A stretch of 64,000 bases of DNA from Cyanophora paradoxa (taxonomy: Eukaryota; Glaucocystophyceae; Cyanophorales; Cyanophoraceae), in assembly GCA_004431415.1 (NCBI GenBank), contig QPMI01000046.1, positions 62,001 through 126,000 of the forward strand, in the 5' to 3' direction. The notes below the pieces were generated by a model. The model ran no database searches, was not told where the DNA came from, and saw only the letters and a program-made list of their open reading frames with translations. Positions 26,344-36,271 of this stretch are shown piece after piece. The first letter of the stretch is position 1. Each line of letters begins with the position of its first letter. A program made the position numbers and the translations under genes.

Positions 26344-26886
26344 ATGCCGCCGGCCGGGGCGGCGGCGGCGGGCGGCGGCGGCGCCGAGATCTTCCCCCTG
26401 CGCGGCGGGCCCGCGACGCTCCTCGGCGCCCTCGCGCTCGCCCTCAACCCGGGGCTCGGCGTCGGCGCCCTCTTCGGCATCCGCATGGACCCGTCGCAGT
26501 ACGCCGAGGTCGAGGTCGAGCCCGGCGCCATCCCGCTCGAGGCGTGCATCGCGGCCACCTCGGGCCTCGACGAGGTGGCCCCCATCTGCGTCTCCGACGA
26601 CGGGCGCTACCTGGTGGTCTGCTCGGACTGCGGCGACGTCGTGACCGTCTGCCGCGCGGAGGTGGTCGGGGACGTGGATATGTGGGCGGCGGCGCCGCCG
26701 CGCGTCGTGTACCGCCGCGTGGGGACCCTCAAGTTCTACATCGGCAACGAGGTCTTCGCCGGCGCCGCCGACGCGTTCCGCTCCTTCCGGTGCTGGGTCG
26801 TCGAGGAGCGCCGCGAGATCTACTTCGCCTGGAACAGGGAGAACGTGCGGATGTACAGGCTCCCGGGGCTGCTTGCGGCCGGTTAG
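26344..26886 (+). CDS. Uncharacterised 180-aa protein
   Basis: Intact intronless frame with ATG start and TAG stop. The N-terminus is Ala/Gly-rich with a hydrophobic stretch (TLLGALALALNPGLGVGALF). A folded-looking acidic segment follows, with the Cys pair VVCSDCGDVVTVC, and the end is Tyr/Trp-rich (REIYFAWNRENVRMYRLPG). I do not recognise the family. First gene of the island, immediately after the G-tract boundary. Confidence 0.6.
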   Translation: MPPAGAAAAGGGGAEIFPLRGGPATLLGALALALNPGLGVGALFGIRMDPSQYAEVEVEPGAIPLEACIAATSGLDEVAPICVSDDGRYLVVCSDCGDVVTVCRAEVVGDVDMWAAAPPRVVYRRVGTLKFYIGNEVFAGAADAFRSFRCWVVEERREIYFAWNRENVRMYRLPGLLAAG

Positions 26887-26932
26887 GTAGTGGTCATGTA
26901 TCAATCAAAAACCACGCCGCGGTCGCGCCGGT

Positions 26933-27157
26933 AGCCCCCCGCTTTTCCGCTCCCACCGCCGCTGCTTGCGGGCCGCGGCGGCCCAGGCGATCGCCCCGGA
27001 GCCGAGCGCGAGGGCGACCATGGGGACCCAGGGGAGGGCCCCGCCCCCGGCGCGGAGGGCCCGCAGGTAGGTCGAGACCGGCGGCGGCCAGGCACTGGAG
27101 GAGGATGCGCTCGGGCGCCGAGTCGGCGTCGGAGGCGGAGGCGGAGGCGGAGCTCAT
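26933..27157 (-). pseudogene. Possible small membrane protein with a frameshift
   Basis: An ATG at 27157 opens MSSASASASDADSAPERILL, but the most protein-like downstream frame is shifted by one base. That shifted frame contains a hydrophobic helix (PWVPMVALALGSGAIAWAAA) followed by a basic tail ending near 26933. A single indel would join them into a short tail-anchored protein. A run of twelve Gs lies just upstream. Weak evidence; it may be an unspliced exon pair instead. Confidence 0.3.
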
Positions 27158-27219
27158 GGGGGGGGGGGGGCGCGAGGTGCGACGTGAGATGTAGTAGGGG
27201 GAAAAATATCTCCTCCTCG

Positions 27220-28416
27220 ATGAAAACGATGGCAGTTCCGCTCCCGACCCAGTTAGAGGGGGGGCTCCGGGCGCTCCTCGCCGCGCCCCCCCAAGAGTAC
27301 ACCCGGGCCTTCCAGTCCTTCATTCAGCTGCCTGGGTTCGCGGAGAACCAAGCCCTGATCCTGCGCCGCCTTGACAGGGAGGTCCGCAGCGCCAGAAACG
27401 ATGCCAAGAGATACGCAACAGAAGTCATCATCGGCCTGTTGAAGTCCGAAGAATACCGCAATCGGGCCGTAGTCGAGCGCACCGTCGAAGAGTTCATTAA
27501 GTCTGTAGCTTTCGGCGGGCCGCCCGAGCTGCTTCGGATTGCAGAGGGCCAGGATCCACTCGCGGGGTATGCGAGGATCACATTTGGAAGGCCCGGCTTT
27601 CTGCACGACAACAACTTCCACGGGGCGTTAGTGGCAAGTGCCGTGACATTCGCCCGCGTGCACCGGGTGCGCACCGACATCACATGGTCGCCGTGGGCAG
27701 TCGGTTGAATCCAGCTGACGAGCGGCTTATTATTTTTTTTCAATGCAGTAGTAACAGCAGAGACTACTATGGGGGCGATCTTTGGGACGCCCGGTGGCGA
27801 GCTGTTGGGCCTACTACACGAAAGGATACGCCCAAGGGAGAATGCAAGTCAGCTCCAACGGAAGTTTTTGAAGCCGGTTGAGCAGGCGGACCGGTACGAA
27901 CGGGGAGAACTCGTGCAAGACGATGATGCCCCCGATCGAATTGCAGCTTTCTGGAGAGGGTACGAGAAGGCTACCAACAGGCCCGTGCATGGGCGCATTG
28001 CCCTTCTAGCGGATAATCTCAATGCGGGTTTCGGCCTCCTTCAGGGGTTTGCAGACGCCGGGGACCAGGCATCGACCTGGACCGTCTTTAGAAATGGTGA
28101 ATTTGTCGAGGCGGTGTTCTTCGACCACCCGACGGCAGTTCCAACACCCCCCGCGGGGTACATGGACTGGCTGTGGGCGAAATCTGGGCACCGGCGCCGG
28201 CGCCGCAGCGCCTATTTTGACGACGACGACGACGACGGTGACGACCAGTCGAGAGAGCTGTTATTCAATATCCTGATCGGGAACATCGACGCGCTTGGGC
28301 GCTTGTTCCCAGTCGGCTCCGTTTCCGGCTTGCCCGAGATGTTGGGACGAGAAACCAACGAGGCCCTGGCCTTCATCGCCTGGATCCACCAGCCTGGTAA
28401 TGGGATTCGGCGTTGA
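27220..28416 (+). CDS. Uncharacterised 383-aa protein, two exons
   Basis: Exon 1 is 27220-27703 (ATG; starts MKTMAVPLPTQLEGGLRALL) and exon 2 is 27749-28416. The 45-nt intron has a CTGAC branch point, a T-rich tract and a CAG acceptor, and splicing it joins the two open frames in phase (484 + 668 nt). Exon 1 is helical and charged. Exon 2 holds a run of Asp (YFDDDDDDGDD) beside a basic patch. A different donor (27692) would instead lead to a stop at 27881, so two alternative products are possible. Family not recognised. Confidence 0.55.
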
Positions 28417-28699
28417 GTGACCTGGCTTTCCTCAGCTGGAATGAACATTGACGGGGCGCCTTTTGTCGACCGGCGGAACTACGCCCGGTCGCGGCGGCCC
28501 CCGCCGCCGATAATGGCATTGGCCGGGTGTCTCTTCGTGTTAACTAGCGACGCAGCAGAGCTAGCTAGCAGGCTAGTAGCAGCGCTCGAGCTCAGGGCTA
28601 GCTGATCGCACGGGCTCCGAATCCAGGTCCCATAGGGCCCTAAAGGCTATAGCTAGCATGCCGGCCCGTCGCCGCACGCTGTACGTAGCATGCCTGGCT
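28417..28699. other. Spacer with CTAG-rich sequence
   Basis: Short spacer between the gene ending at 28416 and the F-box gene ending at 28700. It is rich in GCTAGC/CTAG palindromes. No convincing gene is seen here. Confidence 0.5.
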
Positions 28700-29838
28700 C
28701 TAGAGCCTCTTGCTAGCCCCGCCGCCCCCGGTACTGGCCGTCACCAAGGTGCTCGCAGCCCCCTTGCCAACAACGACTGTCACAGGTGGCAAATTGCCTG
28801 CCTCTGCATACTGGGAGGGCGTCAGCGGGGCGGGGCGGGGCGTCGGCGGGGCGGGGGCGGGGCGGGGCGGGGCGGGGGCGGGGCGGGCTAGAGCTAGCGG
28901 GGGCGGGGCGGGGCGGGCTAGAGCTAGCGGGGGCGGGCGGGGCGGGGCGTCGGCGGGGCGGGGCGGGGCGGGGCGGGCGGGGGCGGGGCGGGCTAGAGCT
29001 AGCGGGGCGGGGCGGGGCGGGCTAGAGCTAGCGGGGCGGGGCGGGGCGGGCTAGAGCTAGCGGGGGCGGGGCAGGGCGGGGCGAGACTATAGCTAGCGGG
29101 GGCGGGGCGGGGCGGGCTAGAGCTAGCGGGGGCGGGGCGGGCGGGGCGAGACTATAGCTAGCGGGGCGGGGCGGGCGGGGCGAGACTATAGCTAGCGGGG
29201 CGGGCGGGGCGGGGCGAGACTATAGCTAGCGGGGGCGGGGCGGGGCGGGCTAGAGCTAGCGGGGCGGGGCGGGCGAGACTATAGCTAGCGGGGGCGGGGC
29301 GGGGCGGGCTAGAGCTAGCGGGGGCGGGGCGGGGCGAGACTATAGCTAGCGGGGGCGGGGCGGGGCGGGCTAGAGCTAGCGGGGGCGGGGCGGGGCGAGA
29401 CTATAGCTAGCGGGGGCGGGGCGGGGCGGGCTAGAGCTAGCGGGGGCGGGGCGGGGCGAGACTATAGCTAGCGGGGGCGGGGCGGGGCGAGACTATAGCT
29501 AGCGGGGGCGGGGCGGGGCGGGGCGAGACTATAGCTAGCGGGGGCGGGGCGGGGCGGGCTAGAGCTAGCGGGGCGGGGCGGGGCGGGGCGCACTTCAGGC
29601 AGCAGGTTCCAGTAGCGAGTGGCGACCGAGCAGAAGTTGACGAGATCATCGAGGTTTAATAACTTGACAATGCGCAGGACGGCATCATCCGGCAACTGTG
29701 GCGCGTGAGAAGAAGAGATACTGTGCGCAAAGAAGAACGCACATCATCCATACACGGCGCATGCTGTGACCGCGAGAGGCGAGGGGTCAGAGAGGCAGGC
29801 AAGCGCGCGCCGCATGCCGCAAGCTGCTTCCGCACCAT
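28700..29838 (-). CDS. Small F-box protein with a minisatellite intron
   Basis: Four exons join in phase on the minus strand: 29809-29838 (ATG, MVRKQLAACG), 29743-29763, 29594-29695 and 28700-28810, giving about 87 residues. The third exon is an F-box-like motif (LPDDAVLRIVKLLNLDDLV, then NFCSVATRYWNLL). F-box domains recruit substrates to SCF ubiquitin ligases. Intron 1 (29764-29808) has a GC donor; intron 3 (28811-29593) starts GTGCG, consists almost entirely of a tandem repeat and ends with a GCTGACG branch point and CCCAG. The last exon has no known domain. Missing C-terminal substrate-binding repeats make it very short for the family. Confidence 0.6.
28811..29593 (-). repeat. Minisatellite filling an intron
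   Basis: About 27 copies of a roughly 28-31 bp unit made of GGGGC-type repeats ending in GCTAGC. Two unit types alternate, one with GGGCTAGAGCTAGC and one with GCGAGACTATAGCTAGC. The array fills the third intron of the F-box gene on the minus strand, where it reads as CCCCG repeats. Confidence 0.9.
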
Positions 29839-30276
29839 CTCGCCGGCCTCCGCCTGCGGCACGGCCGCACCGCCGGCGGCAGAACCGCTCTGAGGCCGGG
29901 AGCATCAGGGGAGGGAGAAGCGCGCGCAGAACGATGTTTGCGCACCCTCTGCTGCTCGTTCGTGTGCATCGCGGCCGCCGGCTCGCGCCCGGGCTGCAGC
30001 GGCGAACCGTCGTCATCGCCGGGAGGCTTCCTGGCCTGCACACGCTTCGAGCGCCTCGGCTCGAAGCCGGTATCCTCCTCCTTCTCCTCCCAGCGCCGCC
30101 GCTTCTCCGGCGGCATGATGCTGGTGCACGCGAGGGGTACAGGGATGCGCGCGCATCGACGTACCCCCGGCGACCGACTGACTCGCCGGCGGTGCAGCGA
30201 GCGCCCCCGATCTGGACAGCGGCCCGCGGTGCGAACGATGGCGAGTGCTTCCGTGCGCCAAACGTGCGCGCTGCAG

Positions 30277-31499
30277 ATGACGAAACGGCGACGGAGCCCG
30301 AGCCGAGACGACGGCAGCACCGCCGCCATCGACTTGTTCACGGTGCGCGGCTGCCGATAGATAACCACGCGCCGAGGCCTCAGCCGGTGCCCCGCAGCCC
30401 CTGCCGCGCGACATCTTCTTCCGCATCGTGGCATTCTGTGCGAGCCCGCTCTACACGCTCTTCTGTGTGCTGGCCAGGGCGTGCAGAACGTTCCGAGATG
30501 CCGTGAGCGCTCAGCCAGCGGCGCCCGGGGCCCGCCCGCGCGCGCCGCGCGCGCTCATGCGACGACGCAGGCTCGGGCCTTCAGGGCGCCCCGCGTGATC
30601 TTCCGCGTCGAGTGCATGAAGTACCACCTGCCGTTCTCCGGCGATGTCGACATCCGCGTCGGCACCTTCCGCCAGGTGGGCGCGCCGCGCCCGCAGTGCG
30701 ACCCAGCTAGCTCATGGGGGCGCACAGGCCGTCGATGTTCTCCTCGGCCGCGTGCACATGTCGGCCGCCAGGTTTAAGAAGAAGAGGAGGACCGCGATGA
30801 AGCTCATCGTCTTCAAGCGCGACGTGGTCGAAGGCGACCCGGATCCACGCCGCTACGAGGCGAGAGGCCCCGCCCGACCCGCCCCCGCCAAGCCCGCCCC
30901 GCCCTGAGCGCCCGGCGGGCGCCAGGCTGTCAGCGCATACCTGCTCGAGGGCACCTTCACGGAGGTGACGGAGGTGGTCTTTTCCCTCGACCGCGTGGAG
31001 GGCGTCCTCGCCCACCTGCCCCGGTTCCTCCTCGCGAGGCGGCCCGGGTCGATCGAGATCCGCTTGACGCGCGAGGGCTTCACCGGCCGCGGCAGGCCCG
31101 CGGCCTTCGCCCTCGTTGAGTACCTCATTCGAGCCGCCGCCGCAAGCCGGGGGCCTGCGGCGCTCAACTTCAGCGTCAGCACGTGGGACTACACGACCGG
31201 CAGCCTCCCGCCGTTCATCGCCGCCGCGCAGGAGGACGACTACTTCATCGTGAACACCGGCCTCACCGGGCACAGCATCCCGTCCAACGCCATCAACAGG
31301 GTGCGCTCGGGCGGGCGGGCCCCGCGGGCGGGCCGCTAAGCTCGCTGCCGCAGCTCGGTTTCAGCATCGACGGCCCTGCGCGCCCACCGGCCCCGCCGCC
31401 TCCTCCTCCTCGACTGCGCCTCGCCCGTCGCGCCGCCCGCCCTTGCCGCCCTCGGCGCCAAGCACGTGTACTCCCCCCCCTCCGACGACTCCTCGTAGC
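30277..31499 (+). CDS. F-box protein, six exons
   Basis: Exons 30277-30342, 30398-30502, 30571-30675, 30728-30859, 30926-31300 and about 31354-31499 join in frame. The ATG opens MTKRRRSPSRDDGSTAAIDL. Exon 2 is the F-box (PLPRDIFFRIVAFCASPLYT, ending ARACRTFRDA). Later exons form an unrecognised beta-rich domain (VIFRVECMKYHLPFSGDVDI; NFSVSTWDYTTGSLPPFIAA). Introns 1, 2, 3 and 5 are GT-AG; intron 4 (30860-30925) is GC-AG with a CTGAG branch. The last exon needs one base removed near 31375 to reach the natural-looking end SPPSDDSS at 31499. Likely an SCF-type ubiquitin-ligase adaptor; the substrate is unknown. Confidence 0.75.
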
Positions 31500-31564
31500 C
31501 CGGCGCCCGCCCCCCGTTCCCCTCCCCCCGCAGCTTGGACCGAAGCTTGAGCCGACTTTCGATC

Positions 31565-33775
31565 TCACAGCACGACGAAGGGGTAGGGGAGGGGGGAGAG
31601 GCTGAGGGGCACCGAGACCTCCCGGCACTTGTACAGGATGAGCTGGCGGGGCGGGCGAGCGGCCATCGCAGCGAAGAGCTCGAACAGCGGCTCGGCGAGG
31701 CGCCCCATGTGCGCCCTGCGGCGGCGCGGGCGTGTGAGCAGCGGGCGGGCGGGCGGGCGGGCGGGCGGGCGGCGCAGCGCGGCTCGCCCGGCGACATAGA
31801 CGATGAGGGGGTGCGGGCACTCGAGGACGATGCGGCTGGCCGTGCGGATGATCAGGGGGGCTTCGGGCGCTGCAGTACGTGGCGCCCTGGGGGGCCACCC
31901 CGACGCAGCCCACCAGGGGCGTCTCCTTCCCCACGACGCACCAGCCCGGCTCGCACAGGCCCGTCTTGGTGCACTCCCAGCGCCTCACCCCCGTGGCGTT
32001 GGCGCACTGGATCTTCATCTCTCCCGGCTTGCAGCCGTTGAGGCAGAAGTCCCTCCTCGGCGTGCAGCGCGTCTCGTCGGCGCACCCCGTGATGGCGTAC
32101 TCGTCGGGGAGGCACCCGTTGTTGCAGCGGCGCAGGGGGCCCGCGCACGTGGTCTCGTCCGTGCACCCGCTGATGGGCCACTTCCCCGGCTCGCAGCGGT
32201 TGCCGCACAGCTTGTCGGCGCTGCAGACGGTCTCGTCCACGCACCCCTCGATCGGGGCCGTCCCCGGCTCGCACCCGCTGAAACACTCGCCCTTCCTGCT
32301 GCAGCGCGTCCCGTCGAGGCAGTCCTTCATCTCCACCTCGCCGGGCAGGCACTCGTTCTCGCACACCCCCGGCACCTCCGAGCACACCGTCCCGTCGAGG
32401 CAGCCGTCGATGGGGAAGAGGTGCGGGGGGCACCCGTCGAACCGCGAGCACTGGGTCGGGCAGCGCGGGTCCGCCATGTTGGGCGCGGCGGCGGGGCACC
32501 CGTTGCGGCAGATGTTCGGGTCGGCGCCGGCCGTCACGCACTCGCCGGCGGGGCTCGCCGGCGTCCGGCAGTTGTTGCGGACCGGGGCCGACGCGGGGCA
32601 CCCGTTGAGGCACACGTCGAGCCGGGGGCCTTCCGGCACGCACTCGCCGCACTGGTTCTTGATCGGGCGGTCGGTGGGGCAGCCGTTCCGGCACCCCCCC
32701 AGGGCGGTGGAGCCCGTGGGGACGCACTCGCCGCGGGGGTTGGCCGCCGTGACGCACCCGTTCCGCACGAAGTCGCGCGGGCAGCCCGTCGCCGCGCACG
32801 TCCCCTGCTCGAAGGAGCCCGCGGGGACGCACTCCTCGCAGTCGTCCTGCTCCTCCCCGGGGGGGCACGGCGTGCCGGACGCCTCTACCGACGCCGAGCT
32901 TGCGAAGAAGGACGCAACTCGCATTCTGAACAAGGCGATGTGGACGTCGCCAGACTCGGTCACCGTATCCACTGATACGACCTGGTTTGCTACCCTATAA
33001 TTCGGCATCAGCACCTTGTCGTGATCGGGCGGCAAGGAGTAGATCTCGAGGCGGATGCGGGCGAGCCGCCCTGCCGAGACGTCTGCAGGGGCGATGGGCC
33101 AGCCCTTGTAGTAATTCGAATTCGACGTCTCGTTGTATTTGACGAGCACGCTATTCTGCACGGTGGAGGTCTGCCCGCCACGGGAGTGAGTCAGGCTCCC
33201 CCCCCAGAGTGGAAACGGCTGGGAATCTTGAGTCGTCTTCAGAGACTCGAACCCCGCCCAATTCCAAGCATCGTTGATCGAGACCAGCATGCGGATCGCG
33301 CCGAGGGCGTCCGACACGTCCCTGTCGAGCATGCACCAGATGGAGACACGAACGACACGGTACTCGCTGAAGTAGTTGTGCGGGATAAGGAGGCTGCTCG
33401 CGTTGGGGGCCAGGTCACCCGCAGCAAGGAGGCGCTCGCCGACGGAGGGGCCGACGACGGGGCCCCGGACGATAAGACCCCCGTCGAGGAAGAGGTCGCC
33501 GTTGTTGGAGAAAGCGGCCTTGCCCCCCGCAAACGTCAGGGCAGTCGACGAGGGGATCCGCAGCCGCGCGTGGTGGCCGAACACGCCGCCTCCCACAAGC
33601 ACATTGAGGTCGGGCGAGTAGGCGGCGGCGCTGAAGTTGATTGGAGCCTCCATCTCGGTCCAGCTGATACCATCCGTGGGGCGCCAGTCCTCGGGGTCGA
33701 GCGCGAAGGAGTAGACGTAGATCGGGCGCTTGGGCACGGTGGTGTGGTGCTCCGACGCCCGGGGAGGGACCGCAA
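31565..33775 (-). CDS. Cys-rich repeat protein with propeller-like N-terminal part, 5' end truncated
   Basis: A long minus-strand frame. It begins with a BNR/propeller-like segment (SWTEMEAPINFSAAAYSPDL), then a beta-sandwich-like module (GRLARIRLEIYSLPP). About a dozen Cys-rich repeats follow, of the type CRNGCPTDRPIKNQCGECVP or CLDGTRCSRKGECFSGCEPG, spaced every 25-35 residues. The frame shifts at a six-base C run near 31852-31858; beyond it a sensible tail (LIIRTASRIVLECPHPLIVY) continues towards a stop at 31565. The 5' end abuts an acceptor-like CAG at 33775 and no start codon is evident, because a paralogous copy in opposite orientation follows. Probably a secreted or virion-surface type protein; function unknown. 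Confidence 0.6.
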
Positions 33776-33784
33776 TCACCCTGC

Positions 33785-34075
33785 AGGCCGCCCCCGCGGA
33801 CCCAGCGCTCCGGGACGACGGGTGGCCGGTCTCATACGCGGACGTCCGGGGCGGCCGCCTCGTGCGCATCGAGCTCGAGATCTACACTGTGCCCCCTTCG
33901 CACGCAGACACCGCCCTGGTTGGCATCCTTGTCGATACCCACAGCGTTGGACCCGACGAGGTCCCCTGTCACACCACCGGCCAGCTGGCCCTGTCCGCCT
34001 CTGCCACCCTCCTCCACGGGCTCCGCATCCAACCCTCGGCTGGGCGCAGGTTCCTTTCAGGCTCGTACTGCGTTT
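33785..34075 (+). pseudogene. Inverted partial copy of the beta-sandwich module
   Basis: The plus strand encodes GWPVSYADVRGGRLVRIELE and onwards. This matches, residue by residue, the module GWPIAPADVSAGRLARIRLE of the neighbouring minus-strand gene. It has no start and runs into unrelated sequence, so it looks like a broken paralogue placed head-to-head with the intact copy. Confidence 0.55.
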
Positions 34076-34169
34076 TGGGGCCATTGCCCGCCTGTTCCCG
34101 GGGACGGCGGGGGGCGTGCCGGACGCTTCAACTGATGCCGAGCTCGCGAGGAAGGATGCAACGCGGATC

Positions 34170-35008
34170 ATGAACAAGGCGATGTGGACGTCGGCAAGCA
34201 GGTCGGGGCGGCTGCAGCCGGTTATTCAGCACGAATGGGGGACATGGATGAGGGCGAAATCAACACGCACATTCTCGGGAATGACATGGGCCGGTCCACC
34301 GCTTAATTGCTACTTTGCAGTGACGGCGAGGGGCGATGATGTTGAAGACGAATACTCAATCGCATCTGACATGTTCGTCCTGGGCAGCCGTGATGGAGGG
34401 CATTCGTGGGAGCCCACGGTTGAAGCCCGGCAAGGATGGGATGACAGCGATTTTAACCCAGAAGGATTCAGATGCATCGTTGCATCGGGAGATGGCCATG
34501 TCTTCGCCTTGAGTCATCCCACGAATTCCTACTGGGGATCCCAGCACCATGTCAAAATCATCGAGACTGTTGATGGGTCCACATGGTCGGTTGTCTCAAA
34601 CGTGACATGCTCGAGCAATGACGGTAATTATTATGAATCTTCCTATGCCATTTACAGGGTTCTCATCTATGTGCCCGAGCTGAAGGCAACTTTCTACTTT
34701 GACGACTACAATGCGTACAGGCGGTCTGATGGGGGGGAATGGGAGGGCGGGTCCCTCGTGGATGGTGTCGACGTAATTCGCTGGTGGGGTGCAACATCCA
34801 TCTTCTACTCCCCAGTGCTAAAGAAGCTCGTCGCCCTGTGTTCGTGGTTCGTACGCACGGAAAACCGCGGCCGGCTTGTGACGGGGCCGCCGGCTGGCAG
34901 GACTCGCCGGGGGCGGCGGCGGCCTGGGCGGAGTGCCCCCAGTGCCCCCGCGGCGTCTACAACTGCTGCCCCCCGCGCCCGCCCCAGCGCCTCGTCATCG
35001 AGCCGTGA
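34170..35008 (+). CDS. Sialidase/BNR-type propeller fragment
   Basis: ATG at 34170 (MNKAMWTSASRSGRLQPVIQ). BNR/Asp-box-like motifs follow: SRDGGHSWEP, TVDGSTWSVVSN and SDGGEWEGG, with propeller-blade phrases between them (FRCIVASGDGHVFALS, TSIFYSPVLKKLVALCS). The frame becomes implausible near 34850, where a second frame (WAECPQCPRGVYNCCPPRPP, stop at 35008) takes over, so an indel, intron or fusion lies there. The first 26 bases overlap a 90-bp segment shared with 32880-32965. Asp-box repeats occur in sialidases and other carbohydrate-binding propellers; catalytic residues are not assignable here. Confidence 0.5.
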
Positions 35009-35019
35009 GGGCGGGGCCT

Positions 35020-35319
35020 CTACCGCCGGGCCGCCGCGGCGGCGGCCGCCGCCGGGCGCTTCGGCGCCCCCCTCCGGCTCGCCGCCCGCTTGGCCCTCTT
35101 CGCCTGCTCCAGCTCCCGCACGCCCTCTAGTGTGTACTCGCTCAACCGGGCCCTCTGAAGAATCCTTTCCATAGCCTGCGTCGCCGCCCGCTGGGCCCTG
35201 AGCGCGGACCACTCGGGGTGCAGGCTGCGGACTCGCAGGTACTGCGCCAGGTACAGGTGCTGCAGGGCCGACTCGCTGAGGGCGCGGGGCCGCCGCGCGG
35301 GGGGGCGCTGGTAGGTCAT
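35020..35319 (-). CDS. Small basic alpha-helical protein (99 aa)
   Basis: Intact frame from ATG (MTYQRPPARRPRALSESALQ) to stop. The middle is predicted helical and rich in Ala/Arg/Glu (LRAQRAATQAMERILQRARL), and the C-terminus is a basic Ala/Arg tract. This suggests nucleic-acid binding or a virion-associated basic protein, but no family is recognised. It is intronless, between the propeller fragment and the Gly-rich gene. Confidence 0.55.
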   Translation of the reverse strand: MTYQRPPARRPRALSESALQHLYLAQYLRVRSLHPEWSALRAQRAATQAMERILQRARLSEYTLEGVRELEQAKRAKRAASRRGAPKRPAAAAAAAARR

Positions 35320-35357
35320 GGCTGTTTATTTGCTGCGAGAAAAAACGGCGCCCTGCT

Positions 35358-36020
35358 CTAGTAAATTATCAGGACCAGGCCGTCGCCTCCGGTCCGCACG
35401 TTGTAAACCGTGGACCCCTTCCCGCACGGGGAGACGTAGTCCGGGTCTGTGGCGTTGCCGGGGGTGTCATATGAGGCGGCGGATGTCGTACCACCGGTCA
35501 CGACCGCGCTGCCGTAGTAGCTGGAGCCCCCGCCGCCGCCGTAGTAACCGCCACCGCCGCCGTAGTAGCCGCCGCCGCCACCGCCGCCGTCTGCCCCCGC
35601 GATGTCCCCTCCCGTGTACTTCGAGCCGGCTGTGCCGTTTGCCCCGGCGTCACCGCCTGCGGCCTGGGTGCCGCCGCCGCCCCCGGTTTTGGACATAATT
35701 ACTTGGATACCCGTCAGGCCGCCGCCGCCGCCGCCTCTCTGGAAGTAACCCCCGCATGCCCCACCGCCCGCCGTGATGATGTCGTCGGTGCCTCCCTGGA
35801 CCCGGATGGCGGACCGCCCGCCCCCGCTCCCGACGTTCGTCTGGGACGCCGTGCACCGCCCGCCCCCGCCGTAGGTCGCGAGGTGCGCGTTCGGGTTGGG
35901 CCTGCCGCCCTGCCCCACGATGATCACGTAGGTCGCCCCCGGCGTTATCAGCGGCTTCCACTGCTCAACGTCGCGCTGTCGCCGCTGCTCCTCCTCCTGC
36001 TGATGCTCCTGCTGCTGCAT
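35358..36020 (-). CDS. Gly-rich repeat protein (220 aa)
   Basis: ATG at 36020 begins a charged Gln/Glu segment (MQQQEHQQEEEQRRQRDVEQ), then YVIIVGQGG and many GGGG clusters (GGGRSAIRVQGGTDDIITAG; YYGGGGGYYGGGGGSSYYG). It ends GGDGLVLIIY, the usual C-terminal strand of this class. The pattern matches glycine-rich domains also found in ALK-type receptors, bacterial surface proteins and large-virus ORFs, typically adhesive or structural. It is intronless and complete, and the function is inferred only from the repeat class. Confidence 0.65.
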   Translation of the reverse strand: MQQQEHQQEEEQRRQRDVEQWKPLITPGATYVIIVGQGGRPNPNAHLATYGGGGRCTASQTNVGSGGGRSAIRVQGGTDDIITAGGGACGGYFQRGGGGGGLTGIQVIMSKTGGGGGTQAAGGDAGANGTAGSKYTGGDIAGADGGGGGGGYYGGGGGYYGGGGGSSYYGSAVVTGGTTSAASYDTPGNATDPDYVSPCGKGSTVYNVRTGGDGLVLIIY

Positions 36021-36271
36021 CGCGACGACGACGACGATGCGCGCGCGAGTCAGTTCGTTGTTGCGCTACCCCCCCCCACTCCCCCCCCCCTCCTGCATCA
36101 GTGTCGTCGTCAGCCGGCCAACCGGCAGCCGCACCGGGCGCAGACGCCGTGGTGTATGAGACATCCGACGAAGCCGGGCTACAGGATCGTCTTCAGCAGC
36201 ATCAGCAGCGGCGGCAGCATGCCGAGCGAAGTCGACGCTGAGGTGGTCAGGTTGGGACTGGTGCGCGCGAT

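Noticed and set aside
28786-29054. Gly/Arg/Ala-rich open frames in the GGGGC repeats
   Set aside because: They are translations of the intronic minisatellite, open in all frames because the repeat lacks stops.
28811-29593. CRISPR array
   Set aside because: Units are contiguous G/C-rich minisatellite repeats without unique spacers, and the genome is eukaryotic.
33021-35174. 717-codon plus-strand open frame overlapping the Cys-rich gene
   Set aside because: Its first third is antisense to the clearly protein-like minus-strand gene and has low-complexity Arg/Pro composition. Only the 34.17-34.85 kb part is supported.
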